Origin: an uncultured Verrucomicrobia subdivision 3 bacterium
GTDB taxonomy: Bacteria; Verrucomicrobiota; Verrucomicrobiae; Limisphaerales; UBA11358
Assembly: GCA_903921455.1 (NCBI GenBank)
Contig: CAIXPZ010000307.1
Location: 1 to 48,982 of the forward strand
Direction: 5' to 3'
Length of the DNA: 48,982 nt
The notes below the pieces were generated by a model. The model was not told where the DNA came from and did no database searches. It saw only the letters and a list, made by a program, of their open reading frames with translations. The translations under genes were made by a program, and so were the position numbers. Shown here one piece after another: positions 1 to 7,395 of this stretch. The first letter of the stretch is position 1. Every line of letters starts with the position of its first letter.

Positions 1-1440
1 GTGAAGTTGGGTGGCATCAAGTATCTGCCTCGTCTCGATTCACAATCCGATGATGAATATCTCGGTTACAAGATTCGTGCCTGCTTCTTCAATGCCACGT
101 CTCGCCCCTGTGATGGATTTCTTGGCCTGCTTTTTCGTCGTGATCCTGAAGTCAAGTTGCCTGACCGTCATGCTGGGATCGGTGTTGCTCTCCGCGTGTT
201 CACCGATGACGTCGATTTGATGGGCACGACCTTGTTCACGTTTTGCAAAGGCGTGGTCGGTGAAGTCTTGGCCGTGGGTCGCTGTGGCACGCTTATCGAT
301 TGGCAGTCTGATGTAGAATCCCGTGCTTACGTTGTTCGTTATCAGGCCGAGGATATTTTGAATTGGCAAACGCAGCGTATCAATGGCCGCAATTTGGTGA
401 CGTTGATTGCCCTGCGTGAAGTGGTGGAAAGTCCCGATGCCGATGATCCTTTCGCCGTGGAGCTGACCGAAAATATTCGTGTTCTCAAACTCGATGTTCA
501 GTCCGATGGTAGCACTCGCTATGTGGTTGAAATTTGGCAACAGCAGCAAGCTGCCAACAGCCGCCGCAAAAAGTCTGAATGGAAGTTGATCGAATCCCGT
601 ATCCCGCTTCGCCTTGGCAAGCCGCTGCCGCTGATCCCGTTCGTGTTCCATGGTCCACGGAATGCATTGCCTGATGTGGATAAGATGCCGCTGGCCGACA
701 TCATCCATGTGAATTTGGACCACTACCGTCTTGATGCTGATTACAAGCATGGATTGCACTTCACCGCACTGCCCACCGCATGGGTTTCAGGGTTTGATAA
801 AACTTCTGAACTCCGGATTGGCAGCAGCACAGCATGGGTGGCTGAGACACCAGGTGCCGTGGCTGGCTTCCTTGAATTCAAAGGTCACGGTCTTTCTACG
901 TTTGAGAATGCTCAAAACCGTGATGAACGTCTCATGGCCGTCCTTGGCTCTCGGATGTTGGAAGACACCAAGCGTGTCGGTGAAACCGCTGATGCCATCG
1001 AACTTCGTCAGGCTGGTGAGAACAGCATCTTGATGACGCTCGCTCTGTCCGTGTCTGATTCTATCAGCCAAGTCCTTCGTTGGGTTTACTGGTGGAATAG
1101 CACTGAAGCACTGCCTGAAGACATCACTGAGAACACTGTGCTGCTCCAGATCAATACTGATTTCACGGCCAAAGGTCTGACCAGTCTGGAACTGACTGCC
1201 ATTGTTGGTGCCTGGCAGGCTGGTGCCATCAGCCAAGCCACGATGTTTGATCTCTTCCGTAAAGGTGAAGTCCTGCCCACTGGCCGCACGGATAAGGAAG
1301 AGCAACAGTTGTTGCAGCCACCTAGTGGCCAAATCCAAAACGGTCAGCCGATTCCGACCGGGGTCTTTCCTAAGCCTGGGAATACCCCCGTGGCCACAAC
1401 GATTTCAACGCCGCCGTCAGTAACCAACAACCAACAATAA
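1..1440 (+). CDS. Phage portal protein, DUF4055 family (5' end probably cut by window)
   Basis: The protein resembles DUF4055 portal proteins, which form the dodecameric ring at the capsid vertex through which DNA enters and leaves. The diagnostic part is near the N-terminus: a YLPRL motif, then a segment around residues 30-50 with FFNAT and GLLFRRDP. The rest is mixed alpha/beta, with a Pro/Gln-rich tail after about residue 430 typical of disordered portal C-termini. A GTG stands at base 1, but family members usually begin some tens of residues before the YLP motif, so the true start is probably outside the window. The scaffold gene starts 3 bases after its stop codon, the usual portal-scaffold-capsid order. 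Codon choice is unlike the following genes: CGT, GGT, CTT and GCT are common and the gene is visibly less G+C-rich. Confidence 0.85.
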   Translation: MKLGGIKYLPRLDSQSDDEYLGYKIRACFFNATSRPCDGFLGLLFRRDPEVKLPDRHAGIGVALRVFTDDVDLMGTTLFTFCKGVVGEVLAVGRCGTLIDWQSDVESRAYVVRYQAEDILNWQTQRINGRNLVTLIALREVVESPDADDPFAVELTENIRVLKLDVQSDGSTRYVVEIWQQQQAANSRRKKSEWKLIESRIPLRLGKPLPLIPFVFHGPRNALPDVDKMPLADIIHVNLDHYRLDADYKHGLHFTALPTAWVSGFDKTSELRIGSSTAWVAETPGAVAGFLEFKGHGLSTFENAQNRDERLMAVLGSRMLEDTKRVGETADAIELRQAGENSILMTLALSVSDSISQVLRWVYWWNSTEALPEDITENTVLLQINTDFTAKGLTSLELTAIVGAWQAGAISQATMFDLFRKGEVLPTGRTDKEEQQLLQPPSGQIQNGQPIPTGVFPKPGNTPVATTISTPPSVTNNQQ

Positions 1441-1443
1441 ATT

Positions 1444-2217
1444 ATGCCACTGAAATACAAATATCCGACCCAGCAGGAAATTCCTGCCGAACAACAAGCG
1501 CTCTACGTTGAGCGTGAAGGCGCGTTCTACCTGGACATCGAAGGTGTCGTGGAGAAAGCCAAAGTCGATGAACTGCGCACGCATAACATCGAACTGCGCA
1601 AACAGATCGAGGAGCGTGATACACGCTTTGAAGGCATCGATCCCGAAGCCGTGCGCCAGCTCGCCGCCGAGAAGGCGCGTCTCGAAGAGGAGCAACGGCT
1701 GAAGGACGGGAAATTCCAAGAAGTGCTGGCCGACAAGCTCAAGGCGCAGAAGGCTGATGCCGACAAGCAACTGACCTCTGTCACCGGCGAGCGCGATGCC
1801 TATTTCGCTCAGCTCACCGCCATCCAGATTGATCAGGGTGTTTTCACGGCCGCCACGAAGCGCGGTCTGCGGTCGACGGCGTTGCCGGACATCACGGCGC
1901 GTGCGCGTCAGACGTTCAAACTGGTCAACGGTGTGCCGCGGGCGTTCGAGCCGGACGGCAAGACCATCCGTATGGGCAAGGACGGCACGTCGCCGATGAC
2001 TTTAGAGGAGTGGGTCGACGCGCAAGTCGCCGACGCTCCGCATCTATTTGAGGCCAACGCTGGTGGCGGGGCTGCCAGCAACGGTGCCGGGGGCGCCGCG
2101 GCTTCGACTCGGACAACGAAAAATCCGTTCCGTCGGGATTCCTGGAACCTGACGGAGCAGATGAAACTGCAGAAGACTGATCCCGGGTTGGCCGCCCGGC
2201 TCAAGGCTTCGGCATAA
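1444..2217 (+). CDS. Phage capsid scaffolding-like protein
   Basis: This 257-residue protein has the features of a phage capsid assembly scaffold. Residues 1-35 hold the PAEQQALYVER segment seen in this family. Residues 35-120 are a charged helical or coiled-coil stretch rich in Glu, Lys and Gln, followed by a Gly/Ala-rich linker around residues 195-222. A C-terminal FRRDSWNLTEQMKL segment and DPGLAARLKA end the protein; such basic C-terminal helices in scaffolds bind coat subunits. It lies between portal and major capsid genes, which supports the call. G+C content rises sharply compared with the portal gene. No protease domain is visible, so it looks like a pure scaffold. The identity is inferred from position and composition more than from a catalytic motif. 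Confidence 0.75.
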   Translation: MPLKYKYPTQQEIPAEQQALYVEREGAFYLDIEGVVEKAKVDELRTHNIELRKQIEERDTRFEGIDPEAVRQLAAEKARLEEEQRLKDGKFQEVLADKLKAQKADADKQLTSVTGERDAYFAQLTAIQIDQGVFTAATKRGLRSTALPDITARARQTFKLVNGVPRAFEPDGKTIRMGKDGTSPMTLEEWVDAQVADAPHLFEANAGGGAASNGAGGAAASTRTTKNPFRRDSWNLTEQMKLQKTDPGLAARLKASA

Positions 2218-2321
2218 AACCAAGTTGATGGCTGATAGTTGATGGTTGATAGACCATCAGCGCCGCTTGCGGCGTGTCTTCCGACCTATCAACTCTCAAC
2301 TTAGAACTATCAACTAATAAT
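2218..2321 (+). repeat. Short-repeat and hairpin leader before the major capsid gene
   Basis: This non-coding stretch contains degenerate direct repeats of the type GTTGATGG/CTGATAGTTGATGGTT, with mirror versions (ATCAACT, CTATCAACT) near the capsid start. Two hairpins can form: GATGGT (2241-2246) with ACCATC (2253-2258), and CGCCGC (2261-2266) with GCGGCG (2269-2274). The reading frame upstream of 2322 stays open through the repeats, but that translation is low-complexity, so the capsid start is placed at ATG 2322. Confidence 0.5.
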
Positions 2322-3329
2322 ATGAGCAAGACAGCCGTGGCGGATATTATCATCCCCACAGAATTCGAGCGGTATGCGATTGAACGCACCGCACAACTGA
2401 GTGCGTTTGCACAGAGCGGCATCCTGGAATTCGCGCCGGAGTTCGACATCCTGGCCGCCGGTGGCGGGCGCGAAGTGATGATGCCGTTCTGGAAAGACCT
2501 GACGGCGGCACGCCAGATCCTGAGCGACAACGCGACGCTGGCGGTGAACAAGATCGGCAGCGACAAGGACACGGCCCGCATCCAGAACGACGCACAGGTC
2601 TGGTCGGTGAATCACCTGGCGAAAGTGGTTTCCGGTGATGATCCGATGCAGGCGATTCTGGACCTCGTCGGTGACTATTGGGCGCGCATTGACCAGGGCC
2701 TCATCATCAGTTCGCTGAAAGGCGTCTTTGCCTCGGCGAGCATGGCGGGCAACAAACTGGCCATTGCGAGCGAAACCATTGCCGGTCAGTCGGCAACGAC
2801 CCGGCTCAACGGCAGCACCTTCGTGGATGCTACCGTGAAGCTCGGTGATCGTGGTGATCGTCTCACCGCCATCGCCATGCATAGCGGCACCGAGGCGGCG
2901 TTGCGCAAGTTGGACTTGATCGACTTTGTTCCCGACAGCGAGGGCAAGTCGCAGATCAAGCAGTTCCAAGGTCGCCGTGTGATCGTGGATGACACGCTGC
3001 CGACTCGCGCTGGCACCACGGATGGGCTCGTTTACACGAGCTATCTGTTCGGTCCCGGCGCCTTCGGCAAGGGCTCCGCTCCGCTTCAGTCCGAGCCGCT
3101 GCAAGGTGGCACGGGCACTGAAGGTGTCGAGATCGCGCGCGTGCCGCTGGATAGCGATACCGTTTTAATCAACAGGCGTCGTTACATCCTTCATCCGCGC
3201 GGCGTGAAGTTCAACAGCGCCGCGGTGGCGGGCGACAGCCCGACCAATGCGGAACTGGAAAACGGCGCGAATTGGACGCGCGTTTTTGAAAACAAAAACG
3301 TCCGCATCGTCGCCATCGACCACAACTGA
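2322..3329 (+). CDS. Phage major capsid protein
   Basis: The 335-residue product follows the portal and scaffold genes and has the layout of a phage coat protein. The N-terminal region (MSKTAVADIIIP, then a segment ending MPFWKDL) is followed by a central part with YWARIDQ and LKGVFAS around residues 120-145. A beta-rich second half ends with RYILHPRGVKF. I recognise these as hallmarks of the coat family found beside DUF4055 portals; an HK97-type fold is expected but cannot be shown from sequence alone. The start is set at ATG 2322 because the preceding open frame runs through repeat sequence. A strong 9-bp hairpin without a T-run lies just after the stop, which may trim or attenuate the message so that coat is made in excess over downstream products. 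Confidence 0.82.
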   Translation: MSKTAVADIIIPTEFERYAIERTAQLSAFAQSGILEFAPEFDILAAGGGREVMMPFWKDLTAARQILSDNATLAVNKIGSDKDTARIQNDAQVWSVNHLAKVVSGDDPMQAILDLVGDYWARIDQGLIISSLKGVFASASMAGNKLAIASETIAGQSATTRLNGSTFVDATVKLGDRGDRLTAIAMHSGTEAALRKLDLIDFVPDSEGKSQIKQFQGRRVIVDDTLPTRAGTTDGLVYTSYLFGPGAFGKGSAPLQSEPLQGGTGTEGVEIARVPLDSDTVLINRRRYILHPRGVKFNSAAVAGDSPTNAELENGANWTRVFENKNVRIVAIDHN

Positions 3330-3352
3330 GGCACTGCGTGCCGGCCAATGCG

Positions 3353-3381
3353 CTGGCGCGCGGGGCAATCCTGCGCGCCAG
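3353..3381 (+). terminator. Strong GC hairpin after the capsid gene (attenuator or processing site)
   Basis: CTGGCGCGC at 3353-3361 pairs perfectly with GCGCGCCAG at 3373-3381 around an 11-base loop. No T-run follows, so it is not a canonical intrinsic terminator. It sits 24 bases after the capsid stop codon, where partial termination or 3'-end protection would change relative expression. Confidence 0.45.
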
Positions 3382-3393
3382 CCAACCAAAACT

Positions 3394-3621
3394 ATGAGTG
3401 AACTTTTACCCTTCATCCGTCGTCAGCGGCGGCCGCTGATTGAACCCGACATGCCGAAACCGTTAGCGCCGGGCGAGAAATGTCCGCATTGCGGCCTGTC
3501 CGCGCCGGCTGAGAAACCTTCAGCCGCAGCGGAACCAAAACTTCCGGTTGTGGCTCCTGTGCCGGACGTCACGGAAACGCCGAAGCCTGAAGCGTCGCAT
3601 GACGACACTCCCGAAAATTGA
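3394..3621 (+). CDS. Small phage-region protein with one CPHCG motif
   Basis: A 75-residue protein of unknown function. The first 25 residues are basic and Pro-rich (RRQRRPLIEPD). A single CPHCG zinc-knuckle half follows at about residue 30, and the rest is a Pro/Ala/Glu-rich, probably disordered tail. One CxxC pair can bind zinc only by dimerising or with another ligand. It overlaps the next gene by 23 bases (that gene begins at 3599), which suggests translational coupling within the structural operon. The ATG at 3394 is preferred over the earlier in-frame start at 3247 because that one lies inside the capsid gene. Short CxxC proteins of this kind occur in head modules, but no specific role can be given. 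Confidence 0.55.
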   Translation: MSELLPFIRRQRRPLIEPDMPKPLAPGEKCPHCGLSAPAEKPSAAAEPKLPVVAPVPDVTETPKPEASHDDTPEN

Positions 3622-4900
3622 TCGTCGAGGTTTTCTCGCGCTGTGGGCGCAAGGCCGTCGCCGTAAACGCGTGCGCGCCGCGCTGGCTGCTTTGCTGCCT
3701 GCGCCGGTGCTGGCCGCGCAGTATCCCGACAAATTGGTTTGGGCTTGGGATCTGACGAATCCGTTCAAGTGGAATGTCTGGATGAGTTTTGACAGTGGTG
3801 CGTCGTGGATGCTCGCCGAGGGCTATTGGATTTATGGCGACGCGCGACTGTTCGCTCCAGACGGCGGCGGCGAATTGTATTTCATCGCTGGCGTGGACGA
3901 GGACGGGAACGAAATCACCCAGCACAGTAATTGGATCCGGCCGGAGGATGCGCTGTTGCCTGCGCCCATGTTGCGCGCGACGTATCCTGATTTGCTGGTG
4001 TGGGATTGGGACTTGTCGAATCCCTACAAGTGGAACGTCTGGCAAAGTCTCGACGGTGGGGTTTCTTACATTCTCGTGGAGGGTTATTGGATGTATGGCG
4101 ACGCCCGGCAGTTTGCGCCCGACAGCGGCGGCGAGCTTCACTTCATTGTCGGCGTGGACGAGGCCGGCAACGAAGTCACCGAGCGCAGCAATGCCGTTCG
4201 CCCCGAGGATGCGGCTGCGCCCATGACGTTACTCTCCGGGTTGTCCGCGTATTGGGACGGCGATAGCTATCTGGACGAGTTTGGTCTTGCCGAAATCATG
4301 AATTCGGGCGAAGGGATTTTTGGCTCCAGCCAATTGCTTCCTTCGGGTTCGCCGGGGCTCGTGTTCGAGTCGCCCACCGAGGCCGATCTCTTTTATAGCA
4401 AGTCCACCATTTTCGACAACTACTCGGCCCGCACCGTCAATTGCTGGATCAACCTGCAGAGTTGGCACGGGAATTTTCTGCTCTCGGATGTGACGGATGA
4501 CGGCCTCGGCGGTTGCACGGGCTTAAGTCTGCGCATGTGTGCCGATGGCGGTTTTTACGAGTTCGGCAGCCATTACGATGCTGGATGGGATTCGAGTTCG
4601 GCGGGTTTGTTGCCCGGGCAAATCATCCAGGGGACTTGGTTCATGCTCACGGTCATTTCGGACAATTCCGAATTTCGGGTATACATCAACGGCGAATTGT
4701 CCGGCACGCTCGCGCTGACGGGGGCGACGATTCCCTATTTAGAGGGGGGCGCTGAATCCTTCTGGCTGAACGGGCCGCATTTCTGGGGGAACGCGGCGGC
4801 TCAATTCTGTTATCTCGGCGTGTGGGGCCGCGTGCTGGATCCGGAAGAGCTGGGAACACTTTACAACAACGGCGCCGGGCTCGCCTTCGCGAACTTGTGA
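3599..4900 (+). CDS. Virion-associated protein: tandem ~84-residue repeats plus LamG-like domain
   Basis: The 433-residue product has three parts. Residues 1-35 are strongly basic and contain RRGF and RRRKR. Then come two consecutive repeats of about 84 residues (roughly 32-116 and 117-201). Both carry PxxLVWxWDL.NP.KWNVW, EGYW.YGDAR.FAPD.GGEL.FI.GVDE.GNE.T and RPEDA. From about residue 215 to the end is a concanavalin A-like LamG/Laminin_G_3 sandwich, with a CWINLQSW strand, an FRVYINGELSGT strand and a closing LGVWGRVLDPEELGTLYN motif, which is very typical. LamG domains bind glycans or proteins, so a capsid decoration or adhesion role is likely. No transmembrane segment is apparent. The RR motif near the N-terminus is not followed by a convincing hydrophobic core, so I do not call a Tat signal. 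Confidence 0.7.
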   Translation: MTTLPKIDRRGFLALWAQGRRRKRVRAALAALLPAPVLAAQYPDKLVWAWDLTNPFKWNVWMSFDSGASWMLAEGYWIYGDARLFAPDGGGELYFIAGVDEDGNEITQHSNWIRPEDALLPAPMLRATYPDLLVWDWDLSNPYKWNVWQSLDGGVSYILVEGYWMYGDARQFAPDSGGELHFIVGVDEAGNEVTERSNAVRPEDAAAPMTLLSGLSAYWDGDSYLDEFGLAEIMNSGEGIFGSSQLLPSGSPGLVFESPTEADLFYSKSTIFDNYSARTVNCWINLQSWHGNFLLSDVTDDGLGGCTGLSLRMCADGGFYEFGSHYDAGWDSSSAGLLPGQIIQGTWFMLTVISDNSEFRVYINGELSGTLALTGATIPYLEGGAESFWLNGPHFWGNAAAQFCYLGVWGRVLDPEELGTLYNNGAGLAFANL

Positions 4901-4921
4901 GCCACAACCAAAACTAAAAAT

Positions 4922-5161
4922 ATGAATGCAATCGCCATCAAACCGAAAGTCATCGAACTCACTCCGGCGCGCACGGCGCAGATCAATTACATCACCTGGC
5001 GCACGAATGATGATTCGTTTGCCCGCAAGCTGACCGTCATCGTGAATAACGCCACGGCGTTTACTGTCGAGGGCGCGGATTATGACGCGCTCGGGCAATG
5101 GACGGACGACACCATCAAGGGATTGATCCTGGTGCGGTTCGGTCTCGAACTTGCCGCATGA
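4922..5161 (+). CDS. Small hypothetical phage-region protein
   Basis: This 79-residue protein is not recognised. The sequence is mostly beta-strand-like with short loops (TARTAQINYITWRTND, KLTVIVNN, AFTVEGADYDAL) and ends in a short helix. Its stop overlaps the next start in an ATGA arrangement (ATG at 5158, TGA at 5159-5161), so the two are translationally coupled. Position between the LamG gene and the DnaT-like head gene makes a structural or head-completion role possible, but nothing in the sequence proves it. Confidence 0.6.
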   Translation: MNAIAIKPKVIELTPARTAQINYITWRTNDDSFARKLTVIVNNATAFTVEGADYDALGQWTDDTIKGLILVRFGLELAA

Positions 5162-5775
5162 GCAGCACGACCGCCATCACGCTCACGAAGGAGGACGGTT
5201 CCGGGAAGTCCGACGCGAACACTTACGCCTCGGTCGCCGATGCGAACTACTATCACGAGGGGCATCTGTATGCCGCCGCGTGGACCGCCGCCACGGACAT
5301 TCAGAAGGCGGCGGCGCTGGTGATGGCGACGCGGTTGATTGATATCGAATATCAATTCGGCGGCTCGCGCGTGCTGATGAATCAGTCGCTGCAATGGCCG
5401 CGTTCGGACTGTCGCGAGCCGGATGGCAGCACGGCGGAATTTGTGCTGCCGGGATTTACACCGCATTTCGTCGTCATTACCACCACCTCGGAAGAACTCC
5501 GGTTGCTGAAAAACACCTGGACGGTCCCGGAGGATGTGGTGCCGAAGGCGGTCGTCGAGGCAACGTGCGAACTCGCTCGCGAGTTGTTGATTACTGACCG
5601 CACCGCCGCGCCGGCCGGCGAGGGTTTGAAGTATCAGAACAATGGCAGCGTCCAAACCGGTTACGACAAGTCGGACACGCGTCCAATCATTCCGGCCGTC
5701 GTCCAGGCATTGTTGGGGAAATATGGCGCGCTCATCAAAGCCAAGAGCGGATCTGTAAAACTAGTCCGGACCTAG
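5158..5775 (+). CDS. DnaT-like phage head-completion (connector) protein
   Basis: The 205-residue protein resembles the putative DnaT-like family encoded in phage head modules, usually taken as a head-tail adaptor or DNA-binding head protein. Visible hallmarks are an early SDANTYASVADANYYH segment (residues 15-35), a helix with KAAALVMATRLID (around 45-60), LQWPRSDC and, in the second half, VPKAVVEATCELARELL. The 'ANtYaSvadAdaY' and 'W(P)R' motifs are the ones I rely on. It starts at the ATG in the ATGA overlap with the upstream gene. If it is the connector, tail genes would normally follow directly. Instead the operon passes to membrane proteins, which is unusual. The name DnaT-like does not imply a replication role here. 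Confidence 0.65.
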   Translation: MSSTTAITLTKEDGSGKSDANTYASVADANYYHEGHLYAAAWTAATDIQKAAALVMATRLIDIEYQFGGSRVLMNQSLQWPRSDCREPDGSTAEFVLPGFTPHFVVITTTSEELRLLKNTWTVPEDVVPKAVVEATCELARELLITDRTAAPAGEGLKYQNNGSVQTGYDKSDTRPIIPAVVQALLGKYGALIKAKSGSVKLVRT

Positions 5776-5794
5776 CGGTCAGGCACCTACAACC

Positions 5795-6118
5795 ATGAAC
5801 ACCAATATGAACCCGACTGAATTTATCCAGGCCATTGACCATGCCGCCGGCATGAATGACCGCTGGTTGTTTCTCGCCGCGTTCTGCCTGCTGCTGATTG
5901 GTTGCGGTCTGGTGATTTACTGGCTGGTGCGGCAACTGCAAAGCGTAATTGAAGATCACAAAGAGCTGCGCAATGAACATCATGCCGCGCTCGCGCAAAT
6001 CATCGCGGCACAAAATGAAACCGCTATGAAGTTGGCGGTGTGTCTCGACCAAAATTCTGAGGCGTTGCGCGAATGCGCGTTTGAATTGCGCCGGTTTCAA
6101 GAGCGAAAAGATTTATGA
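5795..6118 (+). CDS. Holin- or spanin-like small membrane protein
   Basis: A 107-residue protein with one clear transmembrane helix at residues 24-44 (WLFLAAFCLLLIGCGLVIYWL), then an amphipathic, probably coiled-coil region rich in Glu, Gln, His and Ala to the C-terminus. N-terminal acidic residues followed by one helix and a long charged tail fit a holin- or i-spanin-like lysis accessory protein, or a membrane anchor for virion assembly. The next gene begins four bases before its end (ATGA overlap), so the two are probably made together. No endolysin gene is visible in the window, which weakens the lysis interpretation. Confidence 0.55.
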   Translation: MNTNMNPTEFIQAIDHAAGMNDRWLFLAAFCLLLIGCGLVIYWLVRQLQSVIEDHKELRNEHHAALAQIIAAQNETAMKLAVCLDQNSEALRECAFELRRFQERKDL

Positions 6119-6966
6119 AAAAATACACTGCCATCTATTTAGGGACACGCTGGACGCCAGACTATGCCTGGGGCGTGTCCGTCGAAGACGCGGGAGCGTC
6201 GCCAATCCTGTTGTGCGTCGGTTGCACCGAGGAACGAGCCAAGGAAATGGCGGGCATCCTGAACCGGCAACCGGCCAAATCTCCGCGCTCAAAGCGTGGT
6301 GCGCTGGCGCTGGCGTCGGTGCTGCTCGCGACAGTTCTGCTTTCGGGCTGCGCGATCGCGCCGCTCAAGGGTGGCAAGGCCACGACCAGCCAGTCGACTG
6401 GACACATCGAGCAGTCCGTCGTGCAATCTGACAATCCGGCGCAGACGTCGCGTCAGGATCAGGAAACCGTTCGCACCAAGTCTTACACCGTGCCGGCCGG
6501 TTCGCGCATGGTGGAAACGCATGTCACTGCCGATGCGGGCGGAGCGCTCGTCACCAATGCTTCCTCATTGCTAATCAGCGCGCCGATGCCGATTATCGAA
6601 CATGAAGAGACGCGAGCCCAAAGCGAGCTTGGCGCGGCTCAGAAGGACACGGCGCGCGAATTAAGCGCGAAGTTGGCCAGCCTCAAGGGCATCGTCTGGG
6701 TCGGCGTTCTTGTGTTCTTGTTCGGCCTAGCCACGCTCTTTTATCCACCGCTGAAGCTGCTCGTCGGTAGCGTCACCACCAGCGCCGCAATCACGGTCGG
6801 CGGTCTCGCGTTAATCGTTCTGCCGACGCTGGTCGTCGGGAATGAACTGCTCATCATGGGCGGTGTGGCCGCCGCCGTCGGCATCTGGTTCCTCGCCCAT
6901 CGGCATGGTCAACTTCGCGGTCTTGTGGATGCTTCCAATAATTCTGAAACGAAAGGTGGCGTATGA
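6115..6966 (+). CDS. Phage-region membrane protein/lipoprotein with an extra N-terminal domain
   Basis: This 283-residue product combines two parts. Residues 1-50 form a small globular segment (YLGTRWTPDYAWGV, CVGCTEERAKEMAGILN). Residues 60-79 then form a textbook lipoprotein signal (basic KRG, hydrophobic core, lipobox LLSGC with Cys79). After a Thr/Gln/Ser-rich stretch there is a charged helix and three hydrophobic segments near residues 197-215, 218-244 and 246-262. An in-frame ATG at 6250 would yield a normal 34-residue lipoprotein signal, so two proteins may be produced from one frame, or the 6115 start may be wrong. The 6115 ATG overlaps the upstream stop in ATGA form, supporting its use. 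Function is unknown; envelope attachment or lysis is possible. Confidence 0.55.
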   Translation: MKKYTAIYLGTRWTPDYAWGVSVEDAGASPILLCVGCTEERAKEMAGILNRQPAKSPRSKRGALALASVLLATVLLSGCAIAPLKGGKATTSQSTGHIEQSVVQSDNPAQTSRQDQETVRTKSYTVPAGSRMVETHVTADAGGALVTNASSLLISAPMPIIEHEETRAQSELGAAQKDTARELSAKLASLKGIVWVGVLVFLFGLATLFYPPLKLLVGSVTTSAAITVGGLALIVLPTLVVGNELLIMGGVAAAVGIWFLAHRHGQLRGLVDASNNSETKGGV

Positions 6967-7325
6967 GAGAAGAACAAAGCCAATTCCTGCGGCTGCTCGG
7001 CCAGTTGCCCGCCCGGCTGAACGCCGAGCAAGCGTCCTGGGTCATCAATTGCCAGCCGCATGACATTCCGGCGCTCATCGCCGCCAAACTCATCAAGCCA
7101 CTTGGCAATCCGCCAGCCAACGGCATCAAGTTTTTTGCCACGGTCGATTTGCTGGAATCTTCCAAAGACCGCAACTGGCTGGTGCGCGTCAGCGCCACCA
7201 TCTACCAGCATTGGCACAAGAAAAACGCCCGCAAGCACCTTTCGCTGCGGCCACCAGTCCCAACCTTATCCCTGGCACCCAACGGAAATGCTCGCGAAAG
7301 CGATCTGGCCATCACGACCGGTTGA
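6963..7325 (+). CDS. Small helix-turn-helix-like DNA-binding protein beside integrase
   Basis: A 120-residue protein with a MerR/excisionase-like core around residues 12-75: LGQLPARLNAEQASWVINCQ, HDIPALIAAKLIKPLG, then IKFFATVDLLE. This pattern (helix-turn-helix selecting between 'A.lL.pLG' and an FF.T/D strand) occurs in small proteins that accompany integrases in Verrucomicrobiota, from memory. The C-terminal 40 residues are basic and Pro-rich, suitable for DNA contact. It overlaps the upstream gene by four bases (ATGA). Immediately downstream is a bidirectional terminator and then the convergent recombinase gene, so a role as recombination directionality factor or regulator is a reasonable guess. 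Confidence 0.55.
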   Translation: MREEQSQFLRLLGQLPARLNAEQASWVINCQPHDIPALIAAKLIKPLGNPPANGIKFFATVDLLESSKDRNWLVRVSATIYQHWHKKNARKHLSLRPPVPTLSLAPNGNARESDLAITTG

Positions 7326-7349
7326 TGTGGCCAGCCCAAAAATTCAAAA

Positions 7350-7382
7350 GCGGTTGAGCCTTCTGACTCAACCGCATTTTTG
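7350..7382. terminator. Bidirectional terminator between phage operon and integrase
   Basis: GCGGTTGAG (7350-7358) pairs with CTCAACCGC (7367-7375) around an 8-base loop. ATTTTTGTTTT follows on the plus strand, and the flank CCAAAAATTCAAAA gives a T-rich tail on the minus strand. It can stop transcription from both the phage operon and the integrase gene. Confidence 0.8.
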
Positions 7383-7395
7383 TTTTCAAACCGCC

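Noticed and set aside
3599..3710. Twin-arginine signal in the LamG protein (RRGF)
   Set aside because: The following segment is interrupted by RRRKR and lacks a continuous hydrophobic core.
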